Assembly: GCA_018524725.1 (NCBI GenBank)
Contig: JAEUWP010000143.1
Coordinates: forward strand, 157,064-221,063
Direction: 5' to 3'
Length of the DNA: 64,000 nt
DNA from: Podaxis mareebaensis
Lineage: Eukaryota; Basidiomycota; Agaricomycetes; Agaricales; Agaricaceae
A program made the translations under genes and the position numbers. Every line of letters begins with the position of its first letter. Positions within the stretch are counted from its first letter, which is position 1. Below the pieces are notes generated by a model, which saw nothing but the letters and a program-made list of their open reading frames with translations, searched no databases and had not been told where the DNA came from. Below, piece by piece: positions 26,501 to 38,378 of the stretch.

Positions 26501-29500
26501 TGAGCGCTAGGAGGGCTTTGGGTTATGAGCAACCAACCTTGTGCAACCGTTGTGAAGCAAAGAATGTTAGCATTGCAAGCACGCTGAACATGAAAAAGCC
26601 TGCAACGGCCTGAGACAGCCCCAGGGCTGCGTAGACGCCCATCTACCAAGACATTAATTGGGCAAAACCGAACACCCAAGAACACTCACATAAAAGCCTT
26701 GCGGCCGATGGAAGGTCCTTGACCAAACATCAGGGTACGTCACAGGGCACGTTTCATGAAACTCACATTTCTTGCCACCAAACCAACCTGGATCACGATC
26801 AAAAGTCAAAACGAGGCGCAGAGCATCACAAACCTTGAGCTCACCAATACGATGATAGCACAGTCGCTCCCTGCATCAAGATCATTGCCAGGATCAGCAT
26901 AGGGATAACAACCTCTCCAGCGCCGGCCTTCATATATTCTTTATACACTTCCCAACTGATAGCGCCAGTGTTACGCTCCTCTGTCTGCATCAGCGCCTTT
27001 CCAGCAATTGCTTTCTTGCCAACCTTCTCCTCCTTGAGATCATCCTTCACCTCTTCTTCCTCTTCTTTTTCCTCCTCTTGTTCCTTGGACACGAATTCGT
27101 TGACGAACCGGGAGAACTCTTTTCCACTACTCATGAGTTCCGCATATGTTCCCTGTTCTGCGATTCGGCCGTCTGAAAGGACGTAGATGTAATCCACATG
27201 AGGAAGGAAATGGAGCGCATGCGTGACGAGTATTCTGGTTTTTCCTGAAAGTGTCGTCTGTAACACGTTTTGGAAAACTGCCTTGCCAACGTGAGCATCT
27301 AGCGCCGAGAGCGGGTCCTGTTGAGTAGGTGAGTGATGGAGGATCCAGGGGACTTTTCCTGGCGGCTCACATCAAAGATTTGTATGTCAGTGTTGCAATA
27401 AATAGCACGACAAATGTTGACCCTTTGTTTCTGTCCGCCAGACAAGGAAATACCCTGATACGATGAGGAATCAGAACGCGTGCTCCTCTTCCTTGAGCGT
27501 TGATAAACGTTTCGCCCACCTTCTCTCCGACCTCAGTTAGGTCTCCGTTCGGCAACATAGCGAGATCAGGCTCCAAACACGCATCCTTAACCGCCTTCCA
27601 GTATCGCTCCCCTTCAAATGGCCGACCGAAACAAATGTTTTCGCGAACAGTAGCGTTCTACGAGATATTAGTCTAACAACAGACAGCCGGGAATGACCCA
27701 TACCTGGATCCATGCGCTTTGCGAACAATATCCTACAGTGCCTCCGAACGTGACCTTTCCGGATGTACGGCGCATTTCTCCGATGAGCCCCTGTAGAAGG
27801 GATGTCTTCCCGCTTCCAACTGAACCCACGATTGCAACCAGCTTGCCCCGCGGAATTTCAAGATTGATGTTGGACATCCCGAAAACCTTCTCCGCATCCC
27901 CAACTTTTTCATCCCCTGCGGCATTCCTCGGTTTGCCTTTATCATCTTTGCCCGTTCTACCTTGAGAGAAGCGGTGAGATTTCTTCTTAGGGCCAGACTT
28001 TTCGTCATTAGGCGCTGGCGCATCCCAAGTGAAGGATGCATCCTCAACACGTAGAGCAACGTCCAGGCTAGGGTCGATGATGCGGGTTTCCTCAAGCAGC
28101 TCAGCCTTGAACACGTCGTTCAGGCGACTGATAGCCTGAGCAGCATCTGCAATCGAACTAAGCGAAACGGCTACCGAGGGCGATAAGTATGAGCCAATTG
28201 GAAGTAAAGCGTTAGTCACTCACGCAGAAACATCAATGGCAGTCGGAGTAAAGTGAAAAGAGTAAGGGAGGAGAAGATGACCGCAGGATCCAGTCGATGT
28301 CCAGAAACCGAATAAACGACGAATGAGATAACTGATGCGAGGACGGGCATACTCATGGCCACCGCGTTGTTTGCAGAGCGTATAAGCAAGAGTGTACGCA
28401 AGTACCTGCAAAGCAAAGCAAAGTGATTAACACCTTTCTTCCCGATAGCAAAACAAAAACACGTACTGCATCTCCCTCTTGCGATAATCTGCGATGCGAG
28501 CGAGGAACGAGTTTTCCCAAGCGAAGAACTTGATGACTTTCATACCCCCAAGGAGCTCTTGCAAAAGTTTGGCCCTCTTGTCCGTCCAGAACATACTCTT
28601 CTTGCGAAATGCGAAAAGCCGCCTCATGACCCGGGTTTGTAAGGGGGTCATGAGGATAAAGAATCCGAAACCAGCCAACGCCGAAGGTCCTAGGTTGACC
28701 AATAAGAGGATCAAGCATATGAGCATTTGTATTGGTGCAGTCCAGGACTAGAACATACTGTGAACAAACCTCCTAAGAAAAAATGAAAAATTTCTCGTAC
28801 CATGTGAAAGAAACCGGCGCAGAAATCGATCCGAGATACATCAGTGGAAATATGGTTAACCAGTTTGCCATTGGTGAGGGAAGAACGAGCACGAGAGGTA
28901 AGCTTAAGCGATCGAGAGTAGATAGCAGTGATGAGACCACCACGGACTAACACGCCTGTGGATGTGCTGCGATAGAAGAAATGATGCACGCAAAGAGACG
29001 CGCATACTTGCATGATCAGCAGGCAGAACACCAGCCCTATACCCTTCCCAATTGTAGGTATTGGATTTGTATGGAAATGCCGTCCTGCATAGGACTCTGA
29101 CCCGAAATTAATGATGGCCTACGGAAATTAGCACCGTGATATTATTAAACACTAAAAAGATTGCAACATACCTTCACGACCAGAGGACTGGTTACTTGTG
29201 CAGTATCTGATATCAACTTCAACAGACCACCTGTCCAAAACCACCACTTGACGCTATCATTGATCGCCCAGACAAGGCTGGGTCGCCTCCTGCCTGTTTT
29301 ATTTCTCCATTCCTCTTCCAGCTCCCTTCTCCGACCCTTGAGTGTCCACCAAATGGTTCTCCATCCAGGGCTAATGTCCCCAGCAGCCAGACGCGCATTG
29401 TACTCCTTCACTTCCCTAGATCTCCGATCGTATGATGCATTTATTTTCTCCGCAATTTTCGCTGCCGCACGACTATCTTGCAACTTGTATAGATCAGAAG

Positions 29501-29824
29501 CCTCGAGTGGACGTGCATATCCTAAGCCCAAAAGGGCCGTTATCCAATTGAATGTCAGAAGCGAGAAGAACGACGCAGTTGCTTCTGGAATCAATTCGGA
29601 GTCGTCGAGAGAAGCTTTGGGCGGAGGTGGAGGCTTCGTTGACGTGAATGGCACACGTTGCCATCTATGTAGAAAGTTAGGTTGCGGTAAGATGAAAAGC
29701 AAGCTAGAAAAATGAGGATGACGTACTTTGACCTCTTATGTACAGTTACCATCACCTCCTGTTGCTCCAGCTCCTCCTTGCCATCGCCAACCGAACTTGC
29801 ACTGTCAATATCGCTTTTCGTCAT
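23544..29824 (-). CDS. ABCC (MRP/Yor1-type) full-size ABC transporter
   Basis: There are 28 exons: 29824-29727, 29664-29172, 29118-28801, 28747-28467, 28405-28224, 28170-27704, 27657-27520, 27454-27371, 27317-26845, 26787-26767, 26717-26690, 26642-26538, 26489-26439, 26387-26354, 26299-26270, 26217-26060, 25998-25992, 25937-25780, 25724-25585, 25528-25271, 25207-25176, 25117-25002, 24942-24936, 24860-24622, 24553-24484, 23954-23871, 23789-23728, 23669-23544. They sum to 4,260 nt, 1,419 aa, close to yeast Yor1. NBD1 has Walker [13 protein letters not shown], signature LSGGQKQR and Walker B IFDDPLSALD, with Asp in place of the catalytic Glu as usual in ABCC. NBD2 has GRTGAGKSS, signature LSIGQ, ILDEATAS and switch IAHRL. 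An acidic linker ([13 protein letters not shown]) joins the halves. Such pumps export organic anions, drugs and conjugates across plasma or vacuolar membranes. Two exons are only 7 nt long; without them the conserved RLDSILRSS and QDPLLFSGT cannot be read. Confidence 0.95.
23955..24483 (-). other. Exceptionally long intron (529 nt) in the ABC transporter
   Basis: This intron splits the Walker B region of NBD2 between DEATA and SVDYE. It has a canonical GTGAGC donor (24483 downward) and a CAG acceptor at 23957-23955. The other 26 introns of the gene are about 45-75 nt. The intron has no long open frame of recognisable sequence. It contains a GC-rich inverted motif near 24112-24128 (GCGGCGCGGTCACGCGC). 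An old insertion is one explanation. Confidence 0.7.
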
Positions 29825-30629
29825 AGTCCTTCAAAGAAGGTAGAGGAGGACAGACGCAAATGGCAAACGAAAGATATAAAGGATTCCAAAGACCGTGGTG
29901 TTCATATGGGTCATGACCGGGTCTTCTTCCGTTGCGTAATGGTGCTTATTGAGCAGAATGACAGAGTGTATTACACCCACCCCCACCACAAACAATCCCC
30001 GCTTTCCCCGCTATAAACCGATTCGTTGTTATTTTGGTTGTCTGTCCACACGCAACGCGTGGAAGATCGGCATGCAAAAACGAATTCCGACGCGTGTACA
30101 GTGGCACTTCCGACACAATTCGGGGACATCTTCTGAGCCGAGCCAGCTCTTACGCGGCTACACAGCCGACGCAAGGGCATCAACGTGGGAGAATCCTGAG
30201 CTTTTCCATAGGGGCCAAAGTTTCCGGGCAACCAGCCGCTCAGTTTCGTTTCAAGTCTCGCCACCCTGCGTCCTGTCAAGCTGCGGCTCACTAAGCTGAA
30301 TCAAAATCAAGCTCGCTGAACTCGGGTAAGTGTCATTCCAAATTGAATGGATTGCTCAGCGTAATTGTCACCGAACCCATAAAAGTTTGCCTCTGTCAAC
30401 GTTTGGGAACTGGTTCGGCCCTGTCGGTCTTGTTCGAAAATGTTCCTGGCAGTTCCTAACCCACCATGGTTTTAATCTAGACGCCGAGTGTTAACACGCC
30501 AATGGTATCGGAGATCTAGTATTTTTAGATCACTCCTTATCGGTTGGGCACACCAGTTCATTTGGCACATTGAAAAGAGGAACTTTCAACTCTGGATGTC
30601 TGTACGGATAGTGGTGTAGTAGTTTACAA
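29825..30629. other. Intergenic, no gene supported
   Basis: 805 bp between the start of the ABC transporter and the stop of Arp3. It should hold the transporter promoter and the Arp3 3' untranslated region. Open frames up to 116 codons on both strands (29949-30299) overlap each other and show no recognisable sequence. Confidence 0.5.
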
Positions 30630-32358
30630 TCAGGTAGCGCTGCCAAAAATCTGGTATCTTCTACAAATGCTGGGCCCAATTTCGTCGTACTGAGCCTTGG
30701 TGTGGCAGGAAGTGTAGAAATCAGGCTAGTCAAAGGGGAATGGATGAATAATCGCCATAAAATGATAATACGGAACACTCACCAAAGAAGCAAGCAGTGA
30801 ACCACCGAACCAGACGGCATATCTATGCAAGGTTAGACTATAAAGCTGAAAGCCACATTCAAGAACGTACCGTTGACGCTTGTGGGAGATGACCTCGACT
30901 TCAACGCCAGATGACTATAAGAATGCAGCTAAGTTGCTGTTGTCATCCTCCATTACTCGTCCAAAACCTACTTTTACTGAGCTCCCACTGCTGAGAACGC
31001 TGCTGTCAAGCCTAAGGTCTACCAATTGTTTGAGATCCCGTTTCAGGCGATTCCCGAAGTGCTGGAACATGGTAGAGCCTCCGGAAAGGACAATGTTCTG
31101 GGCACAAGTGTTGAACAGCGGGGTACAAATGGAATGATAAGTCGGGCTAACCTTATACAGCCCACGCCGAACATCAATGGGCGAGCTCTGGATGACATCG
31201 TCAACAATTTCAGGAAGTGGCGTCAGGAAGTCTGACGAGTATATCTCTGGGTTGAAGAAGATCTCCGGTGCGAGGAAGCGCTCATAACCAACATCAACAC
31301 TATACTTCTACAACAAGGGGTCAAACTCTGATCCAGGCATACAAGGCAGTGCAACTCACCCTTCCTGTAACACTATGCTCTCCCTCGTATCTCTCGAAGT
31401 ACTTCAACGGGTCCTCATCATACTTCCTAAACTCTCTCACAATATCCTGGCACACATAGCTATAATTCTCCTTGACTTTTCCAGCAACCTTCAACTGGTC
31501 TTCGGGAGGAACGTTCGCCATCTCTCCGCGCTCTCTCATCAAGTTCAGCACGAACTGCGAAATGTCCCTGCCAGCAATCGGGATGTGTTTGATCGCACTA
31601 CCAATAACGTAACCTTCAGCACAAGGAATAACGTGCGTAACACCATCGCCGGAATCGATGACTGTGCCAGTGAGCGTACGGTCTGTGACTTTGTTGGACG
31701 TCCAAGATGCGGCAAGTGCAAGGACTGCTTGAACAGCGATGTAGAGACCTTGGATGTTGAATGATTCGAAGAAGATCTCGGCAGTTTGTTCTCTGTTTTC
31801 TGGAGGATTCAATGGCGGCTCAGTCTATGCAAATGTTCCGTTAGAGCTGCAAATCCGGGAAGCACGAACGTGGTTACTGCGTACCAGAAGGAAGTAATGA
31901 TCTTCGGGCTCAGCCCTCAGGTACTTGAAGATTGTCTGTTCCCAGTATCGTTCCATGTAATCCCAGTTGTCGATCATACCGTGTCTGATGGGGTAGTGAA
32001 CGCCATAGCCAGGTGTTTTCGCGTTCGCAAGTGCTTCGTCGCCGATAAAGAAGTCAAGATCCTCAACTCCACGTTTGGATGCAAGATGTCCTGGTTTGGC
32101 AGGAACGGCTGGTGCTCGAGAGGTTTGCGACGGGGAGCCGCGTGTGGCGATAGCCGTAGGGAACACACTGTGTCACCTATAAGTCGCAGCTCTTGTATCT
32201 CAGTAGTCAGGGAGAATCAGACATACAATGAGGGGTCTGAATTACCCGCAAAGCTAGAGGAGCGTTCAGACCAAGGCATTTCCGCTGCGGGCAAGAACAT
32301 ACCCAATCTTAGAGTAACCAGTACCGTTATCGCATATAATGGGCGCGAGGCGGGCCAT
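30630..32358 (-). CDS. arp3: Actin-related protein 3 (Arp2/3 complex)
   Basis: Nine exons: 32358-32303, 32253-32227, 32167-31885, 31824-31360, 31307-31152, 31097-30972, 30914-30871, 30822-30783, 30725-30630; 1,293 nt, 430 aa. The actin fold is clear: [19 protein letters not shown] for phosphate loop 1, [33 protein letters not shown] for loop 2, [15 protein letters not shown] and [13 protein letters not shown]. The Arp3-type insertion is present, and the C-terminus [14 protein letters not shown] is typical. Arp3 pairs with Arp2 to nucleate branched actin filaments at endocytic patches. The ATG at 32358 is the only good start. Five introns fall within the first 70 and last 110 codons, giving exons as short as 27 nt. 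Confidence 0.96.
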
Positions 32359-32955
32359 AGTTGAACGAGAGGTTAGAAACTACACGCCCAAATCGTTATC
32401 CAACCGTTAGGTCGCTGTGATCAATTACGAGTCGTATGTTTGCCAAGGACAGCAAGGCCAAAGCATTGCACAGCCACGTAGAATGAAGTCATCCATCTGG
32501 TGTGAGGGAATTTGACCAGTCAATTTTCAAACATGTGCATACCGCTCCGCGAACAGAAACAAAGCCAACACGACATCAAACACTGGTGACGCGTGTATCT
32601 AGTTAGAGGGAAGGTATATAGGTCGGACTTTCTGTGCCTACACGCGAATGAATCAAAGAATCCCCGAGTGAAAGGGCACAATCAAATCCTGTGCTCCCAG
32701 GCGTCACAGAAAATGACAAAAAAAAAAAACTACGAAAGGAGCTCAATGTCTCCATGCGTCCTGATGCGCTGGGGCACTTCTTATCCAGTGTATCTTGAGA
32801 CACGAACAGATGATAATGATGTGGGATGCCTTCATGGAACGGAGTTAGATGTATGATCTTTGTTCATCAATGTTCTGGAGTTCCAACAGTGTTCCTCGCC
32901 TAGGGGATGCGATTCTCGTTAGCTGATACATTTAATACAACAGACAACCATCAGC
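32359..32955. other. Intergenic, no gene supported
   Basis: 597 bp upstream of Arp3 and downstream of the Atg17 stop. It should hold the arp3 promoter. A poly-A run lies near 32708-32719. No other signal was seen. Confidence 0.5.
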
Positions 32956-34773
32956 TCAAACCTCGGTCAGCAAATCCTCATCAATGTGGGGGAGCAATTC
33001 TGGGCTATCTCCTGGCCACGGAACAACTTCCCATTTGGTTGGAGGGTTCCCGATGCACAGACATATGTCTTCCGGTAGATGGGCTCCATATTCGGCATTA
33101 AAACGACGTCGAACTTGGTCTTCCTCTGGGAACGATGTTAACAATGAGAAAAACGTTTGCAGGGATCTTTTTCACCATCGGTCATAGCTGTGAGCTGAGA
33201 CATCATTCCTTTCACAATATTCTCCGCGGCCTCCTTGTAGTGGCGCCTTCGCGCAATCTCGACAATGAGCTTATTGAACGCGGTCTGATAACACACATAA
33301 CGTTCATGCAGATCTCGTATTGTAAGAATCTGCTCGTGCAGCGAGTTCAGTTCCTCTTCACATTTCATCTATTGAAGGTAACTTAGCGACACTTGACTAT
33401 AATCTGATCGGACTGAATGAAACATACCTCTACCTCCTCTTGGTTATGAAGCATTTCACCCATAATGTCACCCAGTTCCTCGAGGTCATCTAACACACTA
33501 CTCAAGTGGACAAGGTCACCATTGAGAGATTCTTGTATGGTGAGAAGAGAATCACTAAAAATATGTCAGTGATTGAAATAACCAAGATGGAACGCCGAGC
33601 TCACTGGTGACCGTCAATCACCCGGCTGCTCTCTTCCAATTCAGACAAGATGGCTGGAAGTTCTTCTACGTCTCTGTACATTTCTGGAACGGAATCAGAG
33701 ATTTAGTTGACATTGTGAACAGAAATAACACACGCTGAAGATCTTCTTCACTAAATATTTCACCAGCTTCGGTATCTTTCAAGGCGGTATCCATTTGTTC
33801 GTAATGAGACGCCAGGCTCTCCAGCAGACCCGCCATAGACGTAGCCACAGTGTCCTGCTTAACGAGGGTATCCTGCATGCGAGTCACAAGAGGAAGGCCT
33901 GGTTCGGGCTCAGGCAATGAGGACCGGATAGATTCAATAGCCCGGTTCAACGTTTCTGGATAGTCGCCTGTTCGTCCTAACAAGTCCTGCACCGGTGCCA
34001 TCAGCGTTGCCTTAATTCAGAACCGGCATTTGGCTCACATCAAGAGCAGTGCGGTTACTTTCAATCGTTTCAAGAATGTCTTCGATCGCCTGATCATCAA
34101 CAAAGTCCCTAAGGTTCTTCCAATGCTTTCTGTCTTGTTGGTGAATATTCCTTGGCATTGTACTTTTTAGGACGCCCGAGTGATTTCGAACTGTCGCTGA
34201 AGGTGATGGAGGTGTGGCAAACTTGGTGCTGGGTTGATCGTATGGAGTTTCTGGCTCTGGCTGATCCTCCTGGTCTGAATGTTGGCTGCCGAATAGCGAG
34301 GAGTCTGTCGATGTTTGATGAAACTCTGGAGGAACGAGTTGCGCACCAAGCGCTTCGAGAATTTTGTCTAAATCATCGGTGTAGCTTGAGCGCGTAATGT
34401 CCCAGGCCTAAGTGAATCCATCAATTTATGATCTCCAAAGAGTGCAATACAGAAACTACCTGAACTTGTTTATACAGATGCGCTCGTTTCTCCTCGATAT
34501 TTCTGGCTACCGAGGCGGCTAGCTTATGATACAATCAACTCGGTATCTTCAACACATTGGAGGGCGCTATACCTTGAGTTGTTCAATGACAGCTTCAGTC
34601 ATCCAACGAACTTTGGCATCGAGAGCCAATATGTCTATTGTAGCTTTTGCGGATGCATTTGAGCGAGTATGAGCGTGCGAGCAGATCTGTTGTCCATGCT
34701 GAAGCGCCTTCTTAGATTGTAGTACAAGAGAAACGAGATGAGGTTGTTCTTGTGTAGGCGCTGAAGAGCTCAT
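32956..34773 (-). CDS. atg17: Autophagy-related protein 17 (Atg17)
   Basis: Eight exons: 34773-34573, 34522-34460, 34407-34039, 33986-33734, 33683-33605, 33554-33428, 33368-33176, 33125-32956; 1,455 nt, 484 aa. The protein is almost all helical and fits the APG17 domain. It begins with LVLQSKKALQHGQQICSHA and DAKVRWMTEAVIEQLK, continues through SSRVIDGHHDSLLTIQESL, and ends with the conserved GAHLPEDICLCIGNPPTKW. Atg17 is the crescent-shaped scaffold of the Atg1 kinase complex at the pre-autophagosomal site. A middle segment (about residues 95-190) is poorly conserved and acidic/Pro-rich. For the third intron the acceptor at 33987 (52-nt intron) is preferred over one at 34011, which would give a 28-nt intron; both keep frame. 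Confidence 0.9.
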
Positions 34774-34967
34774 ACCTCTGACCAGCGAGGTGAGTTGAGC
34801 GCAAGAGGTCGGGTCGGCATCAGCTCGGCCAACTTGATCGCGTTACTAAATTTGGAAGTGTGATGACTACATCCATGGGTCCTGAGTAACAGACTAGTCA
34901 AACAAGTAGCCACCTTACATATTCCCATTCCTCCTCGACATACTCTCGGGCGACTCGTATTCTACTG

Positions 34968-36109
34968 ATGTCTACAACATCTGACCTAAACCTGCATAAT
35001 GTACTTTGCCTTGCTTGCTCCTCTTCGATACCATCCAGGAACCAGGCTGTTCACATTACCAACTGCTGCAACCAGGTTATCTGTAGCAATTGCATACAAG
35101 CTAACCCTCGCCTGACGACCTATGATCCCTGCCTTGTATGCATGGATGGCATCGGCGCATCTCAGAGCAAACTAAAAACCCAAAATACACCAACCAGAAT
35201 CATCAATAATTCCAAGTCTCTTCTCCATCCTACTACCATCAATGATGACTCGGAAACGATGTTCGTCCTAGGTGATGACAGTGACGAGGATGGCGAAGAA
35301 CAAGAGACTTCCAATCCCCTACAGTCACCTTTGCCTAAACCTCCTGCTTATCAAGAGGCAGTGAATTCTTCCATCATGGACAACCCGCAACCGTCAACCT
35401 CGTTACCCTCCCATCCTGACACGTTTTCCCCGGCCTCGGATCCTTCTGCAATATCCGTTTCGGCAACACCAAAATACTACATTAACCCACATGATACCGT
35501 CCACGGTATTGCCTTACATTTCGGAGTCGATGTAGGTTTTCTTCTTCGGGTGCACTGTTCAAACAACATCACTCACGTGCCTTCCAAAAGGCACGAGAAC
35601 TTTGCCGACGAAACAATTTGCCTTTCAGTACGCTGAGTACCACGCCCCATCTGTTGCACACCCGAGTATTTTTGGAGCTTCCTCCGTCATCGAAACCGAT
35701 TCCACTTCAATACCTTCTTTCCGAAGAGGATCAAGCAGAACGGAATGCCCGACGTACCAAGGAAAGAGCAGAGAAGAGATTGCAAATGGTTACGAAAGAA
35801 GTGGACTCGCGGGTTGCAAAAGCCTACATTGCGCTCGCGGATGACCCCGAGATTGCCGATGAGCTGATCGGCAAACAGAAAGAAGATTCCGAAATGAGAT
35901 GGTCTCCTACCGCATCAACCGCAGGTCCGTCAAACGGGAATCTTGAATCCAGAGCAATCGATATGTACTTGGAAGACGAAGAATGGGAACAGAACGCATT
36001 AGGTACTAGTGGCCCGCCCCCCATACCGCAATTTCCTCTTGCTCCACGGCCTAGCTCGAGCTCCTCAGCTGCAAGCGCGAAGGTTAAGTGGTGGCCATGG
36101 AAATCTTGA
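34968..36109 (+). CDS. Intracellular LysM-domain protein with N-terminal zinc-binding-like region
   Basis: Two exons, 34968-35531 and 35591-36109; 1,083 nt, 360 aa. The LysM motif is split by the intron and reads YYINPHDTVHGIALHFGVD plus ARELCRRNNLPFSTLSTTP. The N-terminus carries pairs of Cys (LCLAC, NCCNQVICSNC, DPCLVC) arranged like a treble-clef or RING-like zinc site, followed by an acidic, Ser/Pro-rich linker. There is no signal peptide. The family is the cytosolic fungal LysM group rather than secreted chitin-binding effectors. C-terminal helices (DQAERNARRTKERAEKR) and the end KVKWWPWKS follow. It starts divergently from atg17, 195 bp away. The molecular role is unknown. Confidence 0.85.
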
Positions 36110-36562
36110 TGGTGGTTACCGCTCGTCGATCTTGAAGGGAAGTCCTTAGTGAGTAACGAAATCTACGATCTTCATCTATTTTTAATCGACCTTTTGATCT
36201 TTGATCCGGGCCCCAGCTTCGAAATATTGTTCTATGATCTCCCACACCTGCAGAACTAGTAGTTCCCATCAAAGCCACGCATCTCTGATATCGGCTAGTT
36301 CACTTGGCACCCATCATCCAATGAATCAATGTAAAGTTGATTGGACACTGAGAGGGAAGAAGAGGCCTTTAGATGCATAATGTATCTAACTTGTCTGTTC
36401 TTGGTTGGTCCGTGTAGGCTCAATCTCAGATTGCCATTGTTCCAAAAATTGCGCTCATGCAAAGGCTCGGATCAGTATGTCTTTGCTTTTAAGCTGCCAG
36501 CGTCCCGTTCCCGATATTCGTTCCCTCTCTTCTCATCAACTTCCTACTGTCTTCCGTTCTCT
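36110..36562. other. Intergenic, no gene supported
   Basis: 453 bp between the LysM gene and the second zinc-finger gene. A pyrimidine-rich stretch at about 36520-36560 precedes the zinc-finger ATG, as is common in fungal leaders. Nothing else was seen. Confidence 0.5.
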
Positions 36563-37776
36563 ATGCATCCAACAAGTTCCCCCTCTCGCACTGTACCTGA
36601 TGAATACACGTCCACTCCGCCTCACGGAGGATTGCAGGTACCGTGTCCGGGTGCATCTTATAGAAATTCTCCGCAATCGAGCGACGGCTCTCTTGTCTGT
36701 AAGTGTTCTTTACAGAAAGAACGGACGTAGTTGCGGCGGCATTCATGCTCATTTATCGCTTTGCTTCCCATCCAGGCACCCCGCACCAGAGCACCTTGAG
36801 CTTTCCCGGATCGACCCGCCAACATCATAATGCGGGTTTCATGATACAGTCGGCTCCTGCGAGCTCAACTAACGGACTAGGGTTGATGTTGACCGAACCC
36901 CAGAAGCTATCTCCCTTGGGAGATTCCTACGAGCAATCTGCCCCGAGGGATATCAATGGCTTTGCACCATTAGATTATAGACAAGAAGGGGGCTACGATA
37001 TATCAACCTGGCACAGTTCGAACCCATACGCAACCGAGGCAGGACCCTCCCACAACCACTTTTGCACCCAGATGCCACCTCGATCCCAACCTTTAGCTCA
37101 TCATCGCTCTCATTCCGACAACGGCGCTGGCGCTATGTTTTCCTCCCCTACCGTTCAGCTGCTTCCTTCTATGTTCCTGCCACAAAGCAGCTCCATTGGG
37201 CTCAGTCATGGTTTAACACCCCCCCTTCTCAGGAGTCTCAGCCTTCCGCCACCAGTCACTCCGGAATACGTCCCTCCCACGTCGCAATCGCACTGGAACG
37301 ATAACTCATACAACTATCTTGCTCATAATGACCAGAACGACACGGCTTCTCTGCCCTCCGACGATGGACCCCTTCAGATCGCCCAGCGTTTGCTTTCTCC
37401 GGCTCAAGTTTACGAGGAAGGAGGGCAGACCTCTCCGAGAAATGAAGGACCACCTACGTACCAGGCTCGGGTGGGATCTGAGCGCATTCGGGAAATAAGC
37501 CGCTTGAGGCGAACGAATCCCGACAAGAAGCTCCTTCATTGCCATTTCCCTGGATGTGGCGCAACAATCACTTCGAGGCATAATTTTAAGAGTGTGTAGA
37601 CGGCCCTTTGTCTTCTCCTTTCGGCTAGAGCTGATCTTATTTGACTTATAGGCCACCTCAACTCCCACTACGGGATTAAGCCATACGCTTGTGGGCAGGG
37701 TGAGTGTAGCAAAAAATTTGGAACCGTGGCTGAGGCCAAACGCCACCGCGCGAATCACTGCCAATATCGGCCTTGA
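36563..37776 (+). CDS. C2H2 zinc-finger transcription factor, two C-terminal fingers
   Basis: Three exons, 36563-36698, 36776-37591 and 37652-37776; 1,077 nt, 358 aa. A long Ser/Pro/Gln/His-rich disordered region fills the first 285 residues. Two adjacent fingers lie at the very end: HCHFPGCGATITSRHNFKSH, interrupted by the last intron, then YACGQGECSKKFGTVAEAKR and HRANH. The protein stops a few residues later (CQYRP). The layout is typical of Agaricomycete regulators of the C2H2 class. No orthologue is recognised. Confidence 0.85.
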
Positions 37777-38378
37777 ACGGATTTTTGCACGTCTTGACAT
37801 TTGGACTGGAGGATCATCTAGCATTAATATCTGTTCCTCGTATCTCGTTTCCACCGTTGTATCACTAGCTTGTTCTCGTCCTAACTTCCTTATTGACCTT
37901 GTAGCCCTAGTCCATTGCTTTCGACTTGCTTTCGGTGCTTTGCTTTGCGTGTATCGCTAGATTGCTTCGATGTTTTGTATCTATCAGGAGTCTCAGGTAT
38001 CTTTAAAACTTATGGCATTGCAGGACCCCGGTTCAGCCCAGGATAAGACTGGCTCAGCCACACATCAAGCAATTTTCTAGATCATGTTACAGCGAAGCGC
38101 GATGTGGACACACATTTCGCTGTGGACATAGAATGTGTTCCAATCATTCAAAAAAGTCCCGACTTGGGGTGGATTGTGCGGAACATCAGCCAGATGATGA
38201 AAGGACTGGGCAGAGCTGGCAGAACGATATGGTGTGTCAGGACTCGGGATGATATGTGCCCAAAATAAGACGTTCCAATCAATCATGCAGGCAACACATA
38301 AGGTATCCCATCACCCGGCGCCCAAGGGCTGCCTGAGGCGGTGACAAGCGCTCCCATCCTTCCTACTCCCACCAAACA
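37777..38378. other. Intergenic, no gene supported
   Basis: 602 bp between two plus-strand genes. It holds the 3' untranslated region of the zinc-finger gene and the promoter of the Bsd2-like gene. No repeat or RNA gene was recognised. Confidence 0.5.

Noticed and set aside
34011..34038. A 28-nt intron in atg17
   Set aside because: An acceptor 24 nt further on gives a normal 52-nt intron in the same frame.
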